Shown one piece after another: positions 34,849-45,680 of a stretch of 64,000 nucleotides of DNA. The notes beneath the pieces are model-generated. The model was given only the letters and a program-made list of their open reading frames with translations, searched no databases and was not told the DNA's origin. Within the stretch, counting starts at the first letter, position 1. Each line of letters begins with the position of its first letter. Source of the stretch: Rheinheimera pleomorphica. Lineage in GTDB: Bacteria; Pseudomonadota; Gammaproteobacteria; Enterobacterales; Alteromonadaceae. Position numbers and translations under genes: made by a program. Location: contig NZ_SIRR01000003.1 of NCBI RefSeq assembly GCF_011634895.1, positions 496,001 to 560,000 of the forward strand, in the 5' to 3' direction.

Positions 34849-37023
34849 TTAACTCAAATCGGTTGGGTCAACATCCAGCTGCCATTTGATCTTCCGGCTC
34901 AGTGGCCAGCTCGCCAGTTCAGCCAGTAACAGTGTCAGTGCCTGATGCATAGCACCGCGACTGGTACAATACAGTTGTAATTGCCAGCGGTAATAACCGG
35001 CGCGGCGTTCCATTGGCGCCGGGATAGGGCCCAGCAGCTGCAAGGCGGGAAATTGTCTGGCGCACTCGGCCAGTTGTTGCAGCCATTGCTGGCAGTGCTG
35101 TGACTGATGCGCCTGAGCACTAAACAGGGCCAGCTGTTGATACGGAGGCAAGCAGGTTTGTGCCCGTTCGTGCAAGGCGCTGCGGGCAAAGGCGGCGTAG
35201 CCGTTTTGAATAATATCCTGTAACAAGGCATGTTCAGGATAATGGGTTTGCAGCAATACAGTACCCCCACTGCTGCCCCGGCCGGCGCGGCCGGCGACCT
35301 GGGTTATTAACTGTGCGAGTTGCTCGGGGGCACGAAAATCACTGCTGTATAGCGCGCCATCAACATCAACAATCACCACCAGACTCACATTGGGAAAATG
35401 ATGGCCTTTGGCCAGCATCTGGGTGCCGACGATCAGGCGGGCGCCGTGTTGATGTATTTCATCCAGCGCCTGATGCAGCGCACCTTTGCGCCGGGTGCTG
35501 TCACGGTCAAGCCGGGTAATGGCGATATCGGGGAATAACTGTTGCAGGTTTTCTTCCAACTGCTCTGTGCCCTGACCCAGGGGTTTAAGCTGAGTGCTGC
35601 CGCAGCTGCCGCACTGGCGGGGGATGGCCTTGCTGGCACCGCAATGATGACAGACTAACTGCCGGCTTTGTTTATGGTAAGTGGTAAAGGCGCTGCAGCG
35701 CTGGCATTCTGTCAGCCAGCCGCATTCCTGACAGCTTAATGCCGGGGCAAAACCACGCCGGTTTAAAAACAACATCACCTGATGGCCCAGTGCCAGCTGT
35801 TGTTTAACCGTCGCCAGGGTTTGGCTGGCTAAACCGTATTGCAGTACCTGCTGCTTTAAATTAACCAGTTCAAAGCGGGGCAGCGCCTGGCCGGCCGCCC
35901 GATCAGGCAAGGGCAGATGGATAAAACGCTTGTTCAGCGCATTATGCAAACTTTCCAGGCTGGGCGTGGCTGAACCGAGCAAAATAGGACAGTGCTGCAA
36001 GGCGGCGCGTTTAATAGCTAAATCGCGGGCGTGATAGCGAAAACCGTCCTGCTGCTTTAACGACTGATCGTGTTCTTCGTCGATAATAATCAGCCCCAGG
36101 CGCCAGAACGGCAAAAACAGCGCCGAGCGGGTACCAACAATAATGGCCGCCGCGCCACTACTGGCCTGTAGCCAGCAATGTAAGCGCTCGCTATCGCTAA
36201 GTGCCGAGTGCCAGCAAAGTACCGGCACGTCAAACCGCGCCTGAAAGCGTGCCAGTGTTTGCGGTGTTAAGCCAATTTCCGGCACTATGACCAGTACCTG
36301 CTGTTGCTGACATAACAAGCTGGCAATGCTTTGCAGATAGACCTCGGTTTTGCCCGAGCCGGTAACGCCTTCCAATAGCAAGCGTTCAAAACGGCCAAAG
36401 GCCTGAGTGACGGCGCTGACGGCTAAGGCCTGGGCACTGGTAAGTTTTAGCCCGGTGACAGGCTTAGGCGGGGCGGCAAAAGGTGTGGCCGGCACAATAT
36501 GTTCTGCCACCAGCTGTTTATCCAGCAGCTGTTTTAACGTGGGGCGCCGGTGTTGCTGCAACAGCACAGATTCACTGAGCGGATGCTTGTGCAGCGCTTG
36601 CCATAATGCGTGTTGTTTCGCTGAACGTTTTAGCGCATCGGCGCTTAGCTGCTGTCCCTGCGTGGTTAGGGCATAGGCTTTGGGTTGGTAGTCATCCAGG
36701 TTACGGCCTTCACGTAGCAGTGCCGGTAAGGCGCTGATTAGCACTTCGCCCAGCGGATGGTGATAATAATCGGCGGCAAAGCTGAGTAAACGGCAAAGCA
36801 GCTCTGGCAGCACAGGGCGGCTATCCAGCAGCGCCAGTACTGGCTTGAGTTTGTCCACGGCAAAGCCATCTGCCGGAGCTAACTGCCAGATAATACCGAC
36901 TAACTGGCGGCTGCCAAAGGGGACCCGCACGCGACAACCAACCTGCGCCGGCAGCGCGGGGTCTATCAGGTAGTCAAAATGTTGTCTTAGTGGCACAGGC
37001 AAGGCCACACGTACGACTGTCAC
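34849..37023 (-). CDS. priA: Primosomal replication helicase PriA
   Basis: PriA restarts stalled replication forks by loading DnaB. 724 residues (E. coli 732): the N-terminal 3'-OH-binding domain starts MTVVRVALPVPLRQHFDYL, Walker A GVTGSGKTEVY lies near 216, DEEH in IIDEEHDQS, and the zinc-binding insert carries paired cysteines (CQECG, CQRC, CHHCG, CGSCG). The C-terminal helicase motif QVAGRAGRG is present. It is divergent from rpmE, as in E. coli. Confidence 0.97.
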   Translation of the reverse strand: MTVVRVALPVPLRQHFDYLIDPALPAQVGCRVRVPFGSRQLVGIIWQLAPADGFAVDKLKPVLALLDSRPVLPELLCRLLSFAADYYHHPLGEVLISALPALLREGRNLDDYQPKAYALTTQGQQLSADALKRSAKQHALWQALHKHPLSESVLLQQHRRPTLKQLLDKQLVAEHIVPATPFAAPPKPVTGLKLTSAQALAVSAVTQAFGRFERLLLEGVTGSGKTEVYLQSIASLLCQQQQVLVIVPEIGLTPQTLARFQARFDVPVLCWHSALSDSERLHCWLQASSGAAAIIVGTRSALFLPFWRLGLIIIDEEHDQSLKQQDGFRYHARDLAIKRAALQHCPILLGSATPSLESLHNALNKRFIHLPLPDRAAGQALPRFELVNLKQQVLQYGLASQTLATVKQQLALGHQVMLFLNRRGFAPALSCQECGWLTECQRCSAFTTYHKQSRQLVCHHCGASKAIPRQCGSCGSTQLKPLGQGTEQLEENLQQLFPDIAITRLDRDSTRRKGALHQALDEIHQHGARLIVGTQMLAKGHHFPNVSLVVIVDVDGALYSSDFRAPEQLAQLITQVAGRAGRGSSGGTVLLQTHYPEHALLQDIIQNGYAAFARSALHERAQTCLPPYQQLALFSAQAHQSQHCQQWLQQLAECARQFPALQLLGPIPAPMERRAGYYRWQLQLYCTSRGAMHQALTLLLAELASWPLSRKIKWQLDVDPTDLS

Positions 37024-37228
37024 GGCAGCTCCCGGTTATCAAGCAGCGTTTAAGTGTAAGGACAGGGCAGGCAAATGCCAAGCAAAACAAAATTTATCAG
37101 AAGCGTGCTTTGTGTATTGCAACTTGGTTGGCTATCTATTAAGCTACGCGCCCTTAATTAACTGTAATTACGTATGGTGTCTGGCAAAGCGATTGACCAG
37201 ATAGCGATACGGCCTAACGAGGTAAACC

Positions 37229-37441
37229 ATGAAACCAGGTATTCACCCAGAATATAAAGAAATTACTGCAACCTGTACTTGCGGTAACTCATTCAAAACC
37301 AAATCTGCACTGTGCAAAGACATCCACTTAGACGTGTGTTCAGCTTGCCACCCATTCTATACCGGTAAGCAGAAAGTGTTAGACGTAGGCGGCCGTGTTG
37401 ACCGCTTCAAAAAGCGTTTCTCTGTACTGGGCAACCGTTAA
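37229..37441 (+). CDS. rpmE: Ribosomal protein bL31 (zinc type)
   Basis: A 70-residue large-subunit protein at the intersubunit bridge. Cysteines in CTCG (16, 18) and in CSAC (37, 40) make it the zinc-binding, C-plus form; a zinc-free paralogue, often Zur-controlled, is not in this window. GGTAAACC precedes the ATG loosely; CGAGGTAA gives a reasonable ribosome-binding site. A terminator follows after 20 bases. Confidence 0.97.
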   Translation: MKPGIHPEYKEITATCTCGNSFKTKSALCKDIHLDVCSACHPFYTGKQKVLDVGGRVDRFKKRFSVLGNR

Positions 37442-37461
37442 TCGGTATCCGCCTGTTCAGC

Positions 37462-37488
37462 AAAAAAGCACCTGCGGGTGCTTTTTTT
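37462..37488 (+). terminator. Intrinsic terminator of rpmE
   Basis: AAAAAAGCACC-TGCG-GGTGCTTTTTT forms a stem whose G+C core is GCACC/GGTGC, ending in seven T. Confidence 0.93.
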
Positions 37489-37653
37489 GTGCCTGTCGTT
37501 TGGCTGTTTTTTGTGCAAATAGCCGGTATCAGCCAAAAAAATATTTTTATCTATCCGCTATGTTGCTCTGTGGCACGGTATTCATAGCAGTAAATTTTAA
37601 TTAATGGCTATTTTTCATGTAGTTAAATGCTATTTGCCGACAATGGCACTCAT

Positions 37654-37771
37654 GGCGCTCAGCGCGATCGCTGAGCCAATCTGGCATCTTTATGCGTTGC
37701 CGTTCACATCTGTATGCAGTGCTACGCCCCATCTGGAGTGTAGATGGCCAGACGTCTCTTGGCGCTGAGCC
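37654..37771. repeat. Imperfect palindromic element in the rpmE-malic enzyme gap
   Basis: The 37489-37956 stretch has no gene. Within it, GCTCAGCG-CGAT-CGCTGAGC (37657-37676) is a perfect 8-bp hairpin whose left arm can also pair with GCGCTGAGC at 37762-37770, and TCTGGCATCT (37680-37689) pairs with AGATGGCCAGA (37742-37752) with one bulge. The whole folds as a roughly 115-base nested palindrome. It resembles a small non-coding mobile or regulatory element. The rest of the gap shows only AT-rich sequence and one short palindrome. Confidence 0.5.
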
Positions 37772-37776
37772 GTTTT

Positions 37777-37790
37777 ATTGTTATAACAAT
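37777..37790. promoter_or_regulatory. 14-bp perfect palindrome upstream of the malic enzyme gene
   Basis: ATTGTTATAACAAT is fully self-complementary and lies 166 bases before the malic enzyme ATG. It looks like an operator for a dimeric regulator, but I cannot name one. Confidence 0.35.
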
Positions 37791-37956
37791 TGCCGTTACG
37801 ACTAAAGTGGTATGGCGTCTGTTGATGTTTTACGCTGGTACGATCAGACTGATTCTGTTTCTCTTCTGTGCTGCAGCTCTTTAGAATAAGCCTCCCTCAG
37901 CGTGACGATACGACTATAACAATACGCTTAGCCCTACAAACAGCAGGATAGAACCT

Positions 37957-39198
37957 ATGGCAGATTTCAGAGAACAGGCACTGCGTTATCACGCTGAGCC
38001 TACACCCGGCAAAATCAGTATTGAGATCAGTAAACCGGCCGAGACGGTGACCGATCTGGCATTAGCCTACAGCCCCGGTGTCGCCGAGCCGGTGCGCGAA
38101 ATTGCTGCAGATATCGACAATGTGTACAAGTATACGGCTAAAGGCAATCTGGTGGCGGTGATCACTAATGGCACGGCGATATTAGGTTTGGGTAATCTCG
38201 GACCTATGGCCTCTAAGCCGGTAATGGAAGGTAAGGCGCTGTTATTTAAGCGTTTTGCAAATCTGGATTCAATCGACATTGAGGTGTCGCACCGCACTAC
38301 CGAAGAGTTTATCAATACGGTAGCGAATATTGCCGATACCTTTGGCGGTATTAACCTGGAAGACATTAAAGCACCGGAGTGCTTTGAGATTGAAAAAGAG
38401 CTGATTAAACGCTGCAAAATTCCGGTATTTCATGATGACCAACACGGCACAGCGATTGTTACCGCTGCCGGTATGCTAAACGCCCTGGAAATTCAGGGCA
38501 AAGATATTAAAAACGCGATCATCGTTTGTATGGGCGCCGGTGCGGCAGCCATTGCCTGTATGGAGCTGCTAATTAAGTGTGGTGCCCAGCGCGAGCATAT
38601 TTATATGCTGGATACCAAAGGGGTCATTCACACCCGGCGCAATGATTTAAACCAGTACAAACTGCTGTTTGCCAACAATACCGACAAACGCACGCTGGAA
38701 GATGCACTAACCGGTGCCGACGTGTTTGTTGGGGTGTCCGGCCCTGACGTATTGCCGCCGGAAGCATTAAAACTGATGGCGGATAAGCCGGTCATTTTTG
38801 CCTGCTCGAATCCGGATCCGGAAATTAAACCTGAATTGGCGCATGCGGCACGCAATGACATCATTATGGCCACCGGGCGCTCGGATTATCCGAATCAGGT
38901 GAACAACGTATTGTGCTTCCCGTTTATTTTCCGTGGCGCACTGGATGTGCGTGCCAGCGTGATTAATGACGAGATGAAACTGGCGGCGGTAAATGCCATT
39001 CGTGCTATTGCTAAAGAGCCGGTGCCGCAGGAAGTATTAACTGCCGCCAAGGTGGATGCGCTGCATTTCGGTAAAACCTATATTATCCCTAAGCCAATGG
39101 ACCCGCGCTTACTACCGCGCGTCGCCCGTGCTGTGGCGGAAGCGGCTGTCGCCTCTGGCGTTGCCCGTATTGCGCTGCCGGATAATTACTATCGCTAA
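37957..39198 (+). CDS. Malic enzyme, short form
   Basis: Oxidative decarboxylation of malate to pyruvate. 413 residues with the short bacterial architecture: malic N-terminal domain (SPGVAEPVREIA, TNGTAILGLGNLG, MEGKALLFKRF), catalytic and metal residues in VFHDDQHGTAIVTAAG, and the Rossmann domain with GAGAAAIACMELL. It lacks the phosphotransacetylase-like C-terminal extension of E. coli MaeB. NAD versus NADP use is not decided by sequence here. AGGATA lies 7 bases upstream of ATG. It may link to the fbp/ppa gluconeogenic genes nearby only by proximity. Confidence 0.93.
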   Translation: MADFREQALRYHAEPTPGKISIEISKPAETVTDLALAYSPGVAEPVREIAADIDNVYKYTAKGNLVAVITNGTAILGLGNLGPMASKPVMEGKALLFKRFANLDSIDIEVSHRTTEEFINTVANIADTFGGINLEDIKAPECFEIEKELIKRCKIPVFHDDQHGTAIVTAAGMLNALEIQGKDIKNAIIVCMGAGAAAIACMELLIKCGAQREHIYMLDTKGVIHTRRNDLNQYKLLFANNTDKRTLEDALTGADVFVGVSGPDVLPPEALKLMADKPVIFACSNPDPEIKPELAHAARNDIIMATGRSDYPNQVNNVLCFPFIFRGALDVRASVINDEMKLAAVNAIRAIAKEPVPQEVLTAAKVDALHFGKTYIIPKPMDPRLLPRVARAVAEAAVASGVARIALPDNYYR

Positions 39199-39232
39199 TC
39201 ACTGCCGCTAGCGGCAAACACCGTCAGACAAC

Positions 39233-39260
39233 AAAAAGCCGGTAGCAAAACCGGCTTTTT
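39233..39260. terminator. Bidirectional terminator between malic enzyme and chemoreceptor genes
   Basis: AAAAAGCCGGT-AGCAAA-ACCGGCTTTTT: an 11-bp perfect stem with A and T tracts on the two sides, serving both convergent genes. Confidence 0.92.
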
Positions 39261-39275
39261 ACGTTGTGCGTAGGT

Positions 39276-40895
39276 TTATACCCGGAATAAGCGGGTAATG
39301 CTTTCCAGGTTCTGTGCCAATGCCGCCAGCTCGCTGCTGGCTTTGGCGATATGGCCGGCGCTTTCTGAGCTATGTTCGGTATTTTTAAAGATCGCATCCA
39401 CATGACTGACAATTTCGCTGGCCATATTTTGCTGATCGTCGGTCGCGTCAGCAATTTGCTGATTCATCAGGCGGATTTGCGCAATACTGTTGGTGATTAA
39501 TTGCAAAGCATCGCCAGCCTGATTGGCGGACTGCACGCTGTGATCAGCCTGGGCCGTGCTTTGCTGCATTTTTTGCACCGCCTGGCGCGCAGCAGTTTGC
39601 AGCTGTTCTATAGTGCGCTGAATTTCTTCTGTTGATTTTTGTGTACGCGAAGCCAGGGTGCGCACCTCATCGGCTACCACGGCAAAACCGCGGCCCTGCT
39701 CGCCAGCACGGGCGGCTTCGATGGCAGCGTTCAGTGCCAGTAAATTAGTTTGCTCGGCAATGCCCTTAATCACGCTAAGTACAGTACCAACCTGATTCGC
39801 ATCTTTTTCCAGTTGTAAGATCACCTCAGAGGCTTCCTGCACATTGCCGGCCAGCTGCTGAATATTCTTTACCGTGGCGATAACGGTATGCTGGCCTTGA
39901 TCTGCCGCGTCACTGGATTGATTAGCCGCTGTTGCCGCTTCATTGGCACTATGTACCTCGGCCACGACGCTGGCGCTCATCTCATCGACAGCGTGCTTGG
40001 CCTGGTTAGCGGCCTGACGCTGCTGCGCTATGGTGTTGTTAGTGTCGTCAGTCAGCTGATGTAAGTCCTTTGCCAGCGCAGAAAGCGGCACGGCAGTATT
40101 AACGATGTCTTTCACCACATGTTGCAGTTTTTGCATAAAGATATTAAACCAATGCGCCAAGTCGCCAAGTTCGTCAACACTGCGGGTTTCAATCCGTGCG
40201 GTTAAATCACCATCTTCTTTCGCCAGGCTCTGCAACGAACTGATCATATTCGCTAAACTATTTTGAATGCCGCTGGCGACCGGGAAGGCGGTGCCAAACA
40301 ACACCAGCGTGGTAATAATACCCATAATGATACCAACGGTGATCAGGGTGCCGGCCTGTTCACTGGCATCATCAATGCTGGCCGTGAACTGCTGCAGGCG
40401 CTGGTCGCGAAATTGGCCGAGTAAAAGGGCAGTGTTGTCGTAGTCGGCATTCATTTTTTCTGAGCGTTGCGCCAGGGTGCTAAAGTCGGCCGTGTTATTG
40501 ATCATCTGCTGTGACACCTGATACGCCACCTGGTAATAGGCATCATAGCTTTGCTGCACCTGACTGACGGCACCGGCGTAATCACGGTTTAACTGGGCAA
40601 TGCGTGCTAAATCCTGAGCGAACTGCTTGCTGAAATTGGCGGCACCGCTCAGGGCTTCTTCGTCGCCTGTAGTGACCGCACTGGCCAGAGAGTCTTTGAC
40701 CCGCTCCAGCAACACCAGCGAGCTTTGGGCTGACTGCAATACCGGAAATTGCACATCCCGGGTTTGTTCCAGCGTGCTGACGTTGTTCAATGCCGTATTG
40801 CTGGCCAGAATGAGATAAATAATAAAACTTAAAGTGCCGATAAGCGGGATCAGGTAAATCTTCTTTGCGATAGACAGACGTCGTAACACATCCAT
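39276..40895 (-). CDS. Methyl-accepting chemotaxis protein
   Basis: A 539-residue chemoreceptor. A membrane helix at about 13-33 and a second at about 182-205 flank a 145-residue helical periplasmic domain resembling the four-helix-bundle type; HAMP ([18 protein letters not shown] region) and the signalling tip [20 protein letters not shown] follow. Tail residues [10 protein letters not shown] match many gammaproteobacterial receptors lacking a CheR pentapeptide. It stands alone between two terminators. Confidence 0.93.
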   Translation of the reverse strand: MDVLRRLSIAKKIYLIPLIGTLSFIIYLILASNTALNNVSTLEQTRDVQFPVLQSAQSSLVLLERVKDSLASAVTTGDEEALSGAANFSKQFAQDLARIAQLNRDYAGAVSQVQQSYDAYYQVAYQVSQQMINNTADFSTLAQRSEKMNADYDNTALLLGQFRDQRLQQFTASIDDASEQAGTLITVGIIMGIITTLVLFGTAFPVASGIQNSLANMISSLQSLAKEDGDLTARIETRSVDELGDLAHWFNIFMQKLQHVVKDIVNTAVPLSALAKDLHQLTDDTNNTIAQQRQAANQAKHAVDEMSASVVAEVHSANEAATAANQSSDAADQGQHTVIATVKNIQQLAGNVQEASEVILQLEKDANQVGTVLSVIKGIAEQTNLLALNAAIEAARAGEQGRGFAVVADEVRTLASRTQKSTEEIQRTIEQLQTAARQAVQKMQQSTAQADHSVQSANQAGDALQLITNSIAQIRLMNQQIADATDDQQNMASEIVSHVDAIFKNTEHSSESAGHIAKASSELAALAQNLESITRLFRV

Positions 40896-41001
40896 ACTGC
40901 GGGCCCCTGTGATGCTGGTAGCGTTATTATTAGAGTTTGTTTTAGCGCAGTATAGTGCTTTATTTCGGCAAATGCTTGTTGTAGTTGGTGTTAAGTGCAG
41001 G

Positions 41002-41030
41002 AAAAAAATAGCCCGGTAGGCACCGGGCTA
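41002..41030 (-). terminator. Intrinsic terminator of ppa
   Basis: Minus strand TAGCCCGGT-GCCT-ACCGGGCTA followed by seven T. It starts 18 bases after the ppa stop. Confidence 0.92.
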
Positions 41031-41048
41031 AATAGCAAAACAAGCAGC

Positions 41049-41576
41049 TTACTGTTTTGCGCGTTCAAATGAGGTCAGAATTTCTGCTTTGGCCGCTGCA
41101 GCGTCACCCCAGCCATTTACTTTAACCCACTTGCCCGGTTCCAGCTCTTTGTAACGCTCGAAAAAGTGCTGAATTTGCTTTTTCAGCAATTCGTCTACAT
41201 CGTTAATATCTTTAACATGGTCATACAGTTTAGTCAGTTTGCTGACCGGTACCGCAATCACTTTAGCATCTTCGCCAGACTCATCCGACATAAACAGAAC
41301 ACCCACCGGGCGGCATTTAATCACGGCACCGGGTACCAGCGGATAAGGGGTTGGTACTAGCACATCAACCGGGTCACCATCCAGTGACAGTGTCTGGTTT
41401 ACAAAGCCGTAGTTGCACGGATAAAACATCGGCGTCGCCATAAAGCGGTCTACCCATACGGTGCCGGTATCTTTGTCTACTTCGTATTTAATTGGGTCGG
41501 CATTGGCCGGGATCTCAATAATAACGTTAATTTCTTCTGGCAGGTTTTTACCTGCGGCAACATCACTTAAGCTCAT
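41049..41576 (-). CDS. ppa: Inorganic pyrophosphatase, family I
   Basis: Hydrolyses pyrophosphate and pulls biosynthetic reactions forward. The start [18 protein letters not shown] at 41576, with AAGGA 8 bases upstream, gives 175 residues (E. coli 176); the longer frame adds an unsupported 20 residues. Active-site sequence [32 protein letters not shown] and the DGDPVDVLV metal site are intact. It is 70 bases downstream of fbp. Confidence 0.97.
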   Translation of the reverse strand: MSLSDVAAGKNLPEEINVIIEIPANADPIKYEVDKDTGTVWVDRFMATPMFYPCNYGFVNQTLSLDGDPVDVLVPTPYPLVPGAVIKCRPVGVLFMSDESGEDAKVIAVPVSKLTKLYDHVKDINDVDELLKKQIQHFFERYKELEPGKWVKVNGWGDAAAAKAEILTSFERAKQ

Positions 41577-41646
41577 GGCCTGGTCCTTTAGTTCATTAAA
41601 ACAGTGCAAAAAATGGCGCTTATTATAGCGCCACAATTAAAAATGG

Positions 41647-42618
41647 CTATTGCTGATGATAGGCAACACAGCTTTCTACTTCGTGCTTAGAGCCTAATAT
41701 CACTGCCACCCGCTGGTGAATATCGGTGGGTACGATGTCCATAATACGCTGATAGCCGGTAGAGCTCATGCCACCGGCCTGTTCTACCAGAAAACTCATC
41801 GGGTTGGCTTCATACATTAGTCGCAGTTTATCCGGTTTGTTGGCATCTTTAGTATCACGCGGATAAGCAAAGATACCGCCGCGGCACAATACACGGTGTA
41901 CATCACCCACCATGGCGGCTATCCAGCGCATATTGTAATTTTTACCGCGCGGGCCTTCTTTGCCTTTTAATAAGTCGGCGATATAAGCTTGCATAGGCGC
42001 CTGCCAGTAACGCTGGTTTGACATATTAATAGCAAATTCGGCGGTGTATTTCGGGATGGCTGCTTGCTCTTGTGTCAGTAAAAAGCCGCCATAGGTTTTA
42101 TCCAGCGTATAAAGCCGGGTGCCTTTGCCGGTAGTTAATGCCAACATCGTTGACGGGCCATATAGCACATAGCCAGCCGCCAGCTGCGCGCTGCCTGGTT
42201 GTAAAAACTGTGCCGCATCGTCGGCGGCCAATTCTGCTTTGGCCGGCAGAATGGAAAATATGGTGCCGATTAAGCTATTGATATCAGTGTTGGAAGAGCC
42301 ATCCAGCGGGTCAAACGTCACCAGATACTTGCCGTTGGGGTTACCGGCAACGGTGTCATCTTCTTCTTCTGAGCTGATGGCTTTAACGACGCCGGTTTCC
42401 AGAATGACCTCTTTTAACAGCTCATTGGCAATAATATCGAGTTTTTTCTGCGTTTCCCCTTGAATATTCTCGCCAAGGGTAGAACCTAGTACTCCAGCCA
42501 GTTCACCCTGGCTGACACGAAAAGAGATTTCCCGGCAGGCCGCCAGGATAGTTTTTATCAGTGAAATCAGGTCGCTGTCGACTCCATCCTGTTGCAGTAC
42601 TGGCGAGATGCGGCGCAT
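41647..42618 (-). CDS. fbp: Fructose-1,6-bisphosphatase, class I
   Basis: Gluconeogenic removal of the 1-phosphate of fructose 1,6-bisphosphate. 323 residues with [20 protein letters not shown], the metal and catalytic block [12 protein letters not shown], and the C-terminal [26 protein letters not shown] lies 6 bases before ATG. It is divergent from mpl with a 142-base gap, and ppa follows. Confidence 0.97.
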   Translation of the reverse strand: MRRISPVLQQDGVDSDLISLIKTILAACREISFRVSQGELAGVLGSTLGENIQGETQKKLDIIANELLKEVILETGVVKAISSEEEDDTVAGNPNGKYLVTFDPLDGSSNTDINSLIGTIFSILPAKAELAADDAAQFLQPGSAQLAAGYVLYGPSTMLALTTGKGTRLYTLDKTYGGFLLTQEQAAIPKYTAEFAINMSNQRYWQAPMQAYIADLLKGKEGPRGKNYNMRWIAAMVGDVHRVLCRGGIFAYPRDTKDANKPDKLRLMYEANPMSFLVEQAGGMSSTGYQRIMDIVPTDIHQRVAVILGSKHEVESCVAYHQQ

Positions 42619-42760
42619 GTGATAGGTTCCTTTTCGGTAATAATTTTGCTTAAGCTACAGAGGCTGGCGTATTTTAAAGAATTTCTGCACAAATTGCAGG
42701 TATTACTGCGCTGCTGTGTGTATTTGCTACAATGGCGCAGCTTAATTTTCAGGATAACTT

Positions 42761-44119
42761 ATGCATATTCATATACTCGGCATCTGTGGCACCTTTATGG
42801 GCGGTATTGCCGCTATCGCAAAATCATTAGGCCACAAAGTTACCGGCGCCGATGCCAATGTTTACCCGCCAATGAGCACGCAACTTGAGCAACTAGGCAT
42901 TGAGCTGACACAGGGCTGGGACCCGGCGCAGCTGGAGCCGGCGCCGGATTTAGTCATTATTGGCAATGCCTTGTCGCGCGGTAACCCGGCAGTAGAATAT
43001 GTATTAAACACCCATTTACGTTATAGCTCCGGCCCGCAGTGGCTGGCTGAGCAGGTGCTGTTTGACCGCTGGGTGCTGGCGGTATCGGGTACCCATGGCA
43101 AAACCACCACCAGCACGATGCTGGCGTGGATCTTAGAGTGTGCCGGTTTAAAGCCGGGCTTTTTAATTGGCGGGATCCCGCAAAATTTTGACTGCTCGGC
43201 TCGCTTAGGCGAGTCACCGTTTTTTGTGATTGAGGCCGACGAGTACGATACCGCCTTTTTTGATAAGCGCTCTAAGTTTGTGCATTACCGGCCACGCACC
43301 CTGGTAATTAACAATCTGGAATATGATCACGCCGATATTTTTCCGGATTTAGCCGCCATTCAGCGCCAGTTTCATCATTTGTTGCGTATGGTACCGGCCA
43401 ATGGTTTAGTGTTGTCGCCGGAAGATACGCCCGCTGTCAGCCAGACACTGGATATGGGCTGCTGGAGCGAGCGGCAAAGTTATGGCAAGGACTGGCGGGC
43501 AGAACTGCTAAGCGCTGATGGCAGCCATTTTGCGCTGTACCTACAGGATAAGCTGCTTGGCGAGCTTAACTGGCAGTTAAGCGGCCAGCATAATGTCGAT
43601 AATGCCGTGATGGCGATTGCCGCCGCACGCCATGCCGGTGTACCGGTAAACGTTGCTTTGGATGCGTTAACACGTTTTGTCGCGCCAAAACGGCGAATGG
43701 AGTTAAAAGCCGATGTCGCCGGTATTAAGGTATATGATGATTTTGCCCATCACCCTACCGCCATCAGCACGACTTTGCAGGGTATCCGCAATAAAGTGGG
43801 CCAAAGCCGGGTGCTGGCCGTATTGGAGCCACGTTCAAATACCATGCGCATGGGCGTGCATCAGGCTGCGCTGCCGTTGGCGTTGGCACTGGCCGACCAG
43901 GTGTTTTTATATGAGCCGGCCAATGCTAACTGGTCGCTTGATGCGCTAAGCCGCGCTTTAGCTCCCAAAGCCAGCCTAAGCCGGGATATTGATGTTTTAG
44001 TGACACAGCTTAGTGAGCAGGCCGGGCAGGGCGATAGTATCGTCATTATGAGCAACGGCGGCTTTGGCGGCATACACGACAAGCTGATTAGCGCCTTAAA
44101 GCGCAAATGGGAGCATTAA
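42761..44119 (+). CDS. mpl: UDP-N-acetylmuramate:L-Ala-gamma-D-Glu-meso-DAP ligase
   Basis: Mpl reattaches recycled murein tripeptide to UDP-MurNAc. 452 residues of the Mur ligase fold: N-terminal [21 protein letters not shown] (with the GTFMGG turn distinguishing Mpl from MurC), ATP loop [21 protein letters not shown], and DDFAHHPTA. Its stop shares a base with the ubiX ATG (TAATG). Confidence 0.96.
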   Translation: MHIHILGICGTFMGGIAAIAKSLGHKVTGADANVYPPMSTQLEQLGIELTQGWDPAQLEPAPDLVIIGNALSRGNPAVEYVLNTHLRYSSGPQWLAEQVLFDRWVLAVSGTHGKTTTSTMLAWILECAGLKPGFLIGGIPQNFDCSARLGESPFFVIEADEYDTAFFDKRSKFVHYRPRTLVINNLEYDHADIFPDLAAIQRQFHHLLRMVPANGLVLSPEDTPAVSQTLDMGCWSERQSYGKDWRAELLSADGSHFALYLQDKLLGELNWQLSGQHNVDNAVMAIAAARHAGVPVNVALDALTRFVAPKRRMELKADVAGIKVYDDFAHHPTAISTTLQGIRNKVGQSRVLAVLEPRSNTMRMGVHQAALPLALALADQVFLYEPANANWSLDALSRALAPKASLSRDIDVLVTQLSEQAGQGDSIVIMSNGGFGGIHDKLISALKRKWEH

Positions 44120-44757
44120 TGCAGACGCAAAAACAAGTTACCCTGGCTTTTAGCGGTGCGTCAGGCGCGCCTTACGGTTGGCGCCTATTAGAGCTGCTGT
44201 TGGCGCAGGGTGTGCAAGTGCATTTGTTGGTATCCAGTGCTGCCCGGGTGGTGTTTGCCACTGAGCATGATATTAAGCTGCCGGCGGCACCGGATAAATG
44301 CACACAAATGTTGCTGGCACACTTTGGCTGCGACAGTAGCCTGCTTAAGGTGTACGGCAAAGATGACTGGTTCTCGCCGGTCGCCTCGGGCTCGGCTGCG
44401 CCAAAACAAATGGTGATTTGCCCCTGTTCTACCGGCACGGTATCCAGCATTGCCACCGGCGCCAGTGATAATTTAATTGAGCGCGCCGCAGATGTGGTGA
44501 TTAAAGAAGGCGGCCAGTTAATTTTAGTGCCGCGCGAAAGCCCGCTTAGCGCTATTCATCTGGAAAATCTGCTAAAGCTGGCAAAATTAGGCGTTACTAT
44601 TATGCCGGCGGCGCCGGGCTTTTATCATCAGCCGAAACAAATCAGTGATTTAGTCGATTTTATGGTGGCACGTATTCTTGATCATTTGAAGTTGCCACAT
44701 CAGTTAGTTAACCGCTGGGGTTATGACAACAGACAAGATACAGGAGAGCAGCATTGA
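44119..44757 (+). CDS. ubiX: Flavin prenyltransferase UbiX
   Basis: UbiX prenylates FMN to make the cofactor of the decarboxylase UbiD in ubiquinone synthesis. From ATG 44119 it has 212 residues: FMN-binding [40 protein letters not shown], and [17 protein letters not shown]. The GTG/ATG further upstream overlaps mpl and is not favoured. mpl and ubiX are adjacent in many gammaproteobacteria. The next gene starts inside its stop codon. Confidence 0.95.
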   Translation: MQTQKQVTLAFSGASGAPYGWRLLELLLAQGVQVHLLVSSAARVVFATEHDIKLPAAPDKCTQMLLAHFGCDSSLLKVYGKDDWFSPVASGSAAPKQMVICPCSTGTVSSIATGASDNLIERAADVVIKEGGQLILVPRESPLSAIHLENLLKLAKLGVTIMPAAPGFYHQPKQISDLVDFMVARILDHLKLPHQLVNRWGYDNRQDTGEQH

Positions 44758-45680
44758 GTTTAGCCTTAGATATTCAGGGTCTGCATAAGGTATATAAAAG
44801 CGGTACTGTGGCGCTAAGCGGTATCGATTTACAGGTAAAACGGGGCGATTTTTTTGCTCTGCTGGGCCCGAACGGTGCTGGTAAAAGTACCACTATTGGC
44901 GTAATCAGCTCGCTGGTGAATAAAACCCAGGGCAGCGTTAAGGTATTCGGTTTTGATCTGGATACCGAGCTTGAAGCCGCCAAAAGCCAGCTTGGTTTAG
45001 TGCCGCAAGAGTTTAACTTTAACCAGTTTGAAACCGTGCTGCAGATAGTCGTTAATCAGGCCGGTTATTATGGCGTGCCGAAAAAGCTGGCGCTTGAGCG
45101 CGCGGAAAAATACCTCGGCCAGCTTGGGCTGTGGGATAAGCGCCATGCCCGCTCGCGCGAGTTATCCGGCGGTATGAAGCGCCGCTTAATGATAGCCCGT
45201 GCGCTGATGCATGAACCCAAGCTGCTGATTTTGGATGAACCGACCGCCGGTGTGGACATCGAACTTCGCCGCTCAATGTGGGAGTTTTTACGTCAGATAA
45301 ACCAGCAAGGCGTCACCATTATTCTTACCACGCACTATCTGGAAGAAGCCGAAATGCTGTGCCGTAATATCGCTATTATCGATAAAGGCCGCATTATCGA
45401 AAACACCACGATGAAAGCGCTGCTGAGCAAATTAACACTGGAAACCTTTGTGCTGGATTTAGCTGGCGATCCTGGTGCGGTTAAATTAGAGGGCTTTAGC
45501 TGGCGGGTGCTGGATGATCACAGCATAGAAGTGGATGTCGAAAAAGCGCAGGGCTTAAACCCGATTTTTGCCCAGTTAAGTGCGCAGGATATTAAGGTGT
45601 TATCAATGCGTAACAAAGCCAACCGCTTGGAAGAGCTGTTTGTCACCCTGGTAGAAAACGGCCGTGGAGGTGCCAAATGA
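44754..45680 (+). CDS. yadG: ABC exporter ATPase, YadG-type
   Basis: The cytoplasmic ATPase of a two-gene ABC-2 exporter. The start is TTG 44754, overlapping the ubiX stop by 4 bases, with AGGAG 7 bases upstream. 308 residues: Walker [10 protein letters not shown] (38-46), signature LSGGMKRR, Walker [13 protein letters not shown], and a C-terminal extension typical of YadG. The permease starts 4 bases before its end. Substrate unknown; in E. coli yadGH lies near panBCD, whose counterparts are 8 kb away here. Confidence 0.9.
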   Translation: MSLALDIQGLHKVYKSGTVALSGIDLQVKRGDFFALLGPNGAGKSTTIGVISSLVNKTQGSVKVFGFDLDTELEAAKSQLGLVPQEFNFNQFETVLQIVVNQAGYYGVPKKLALERAEKYLGQLGLWDKRHARSRELSGGMKRRLMIARALMHEPKLLILDEPTAGVDIELRRSMWEFLRQINQQGVTIILTTHYLEEAEMLCRNIAIIDKGRIIENTTMKALLSKLTLETFVLDLAGDPGAVKLEGFSWRVLDDHSIEVDVEKAQGLNPIFAQLSAQDIKVLSMRNKANRLEELFVTLVENGRGGAK

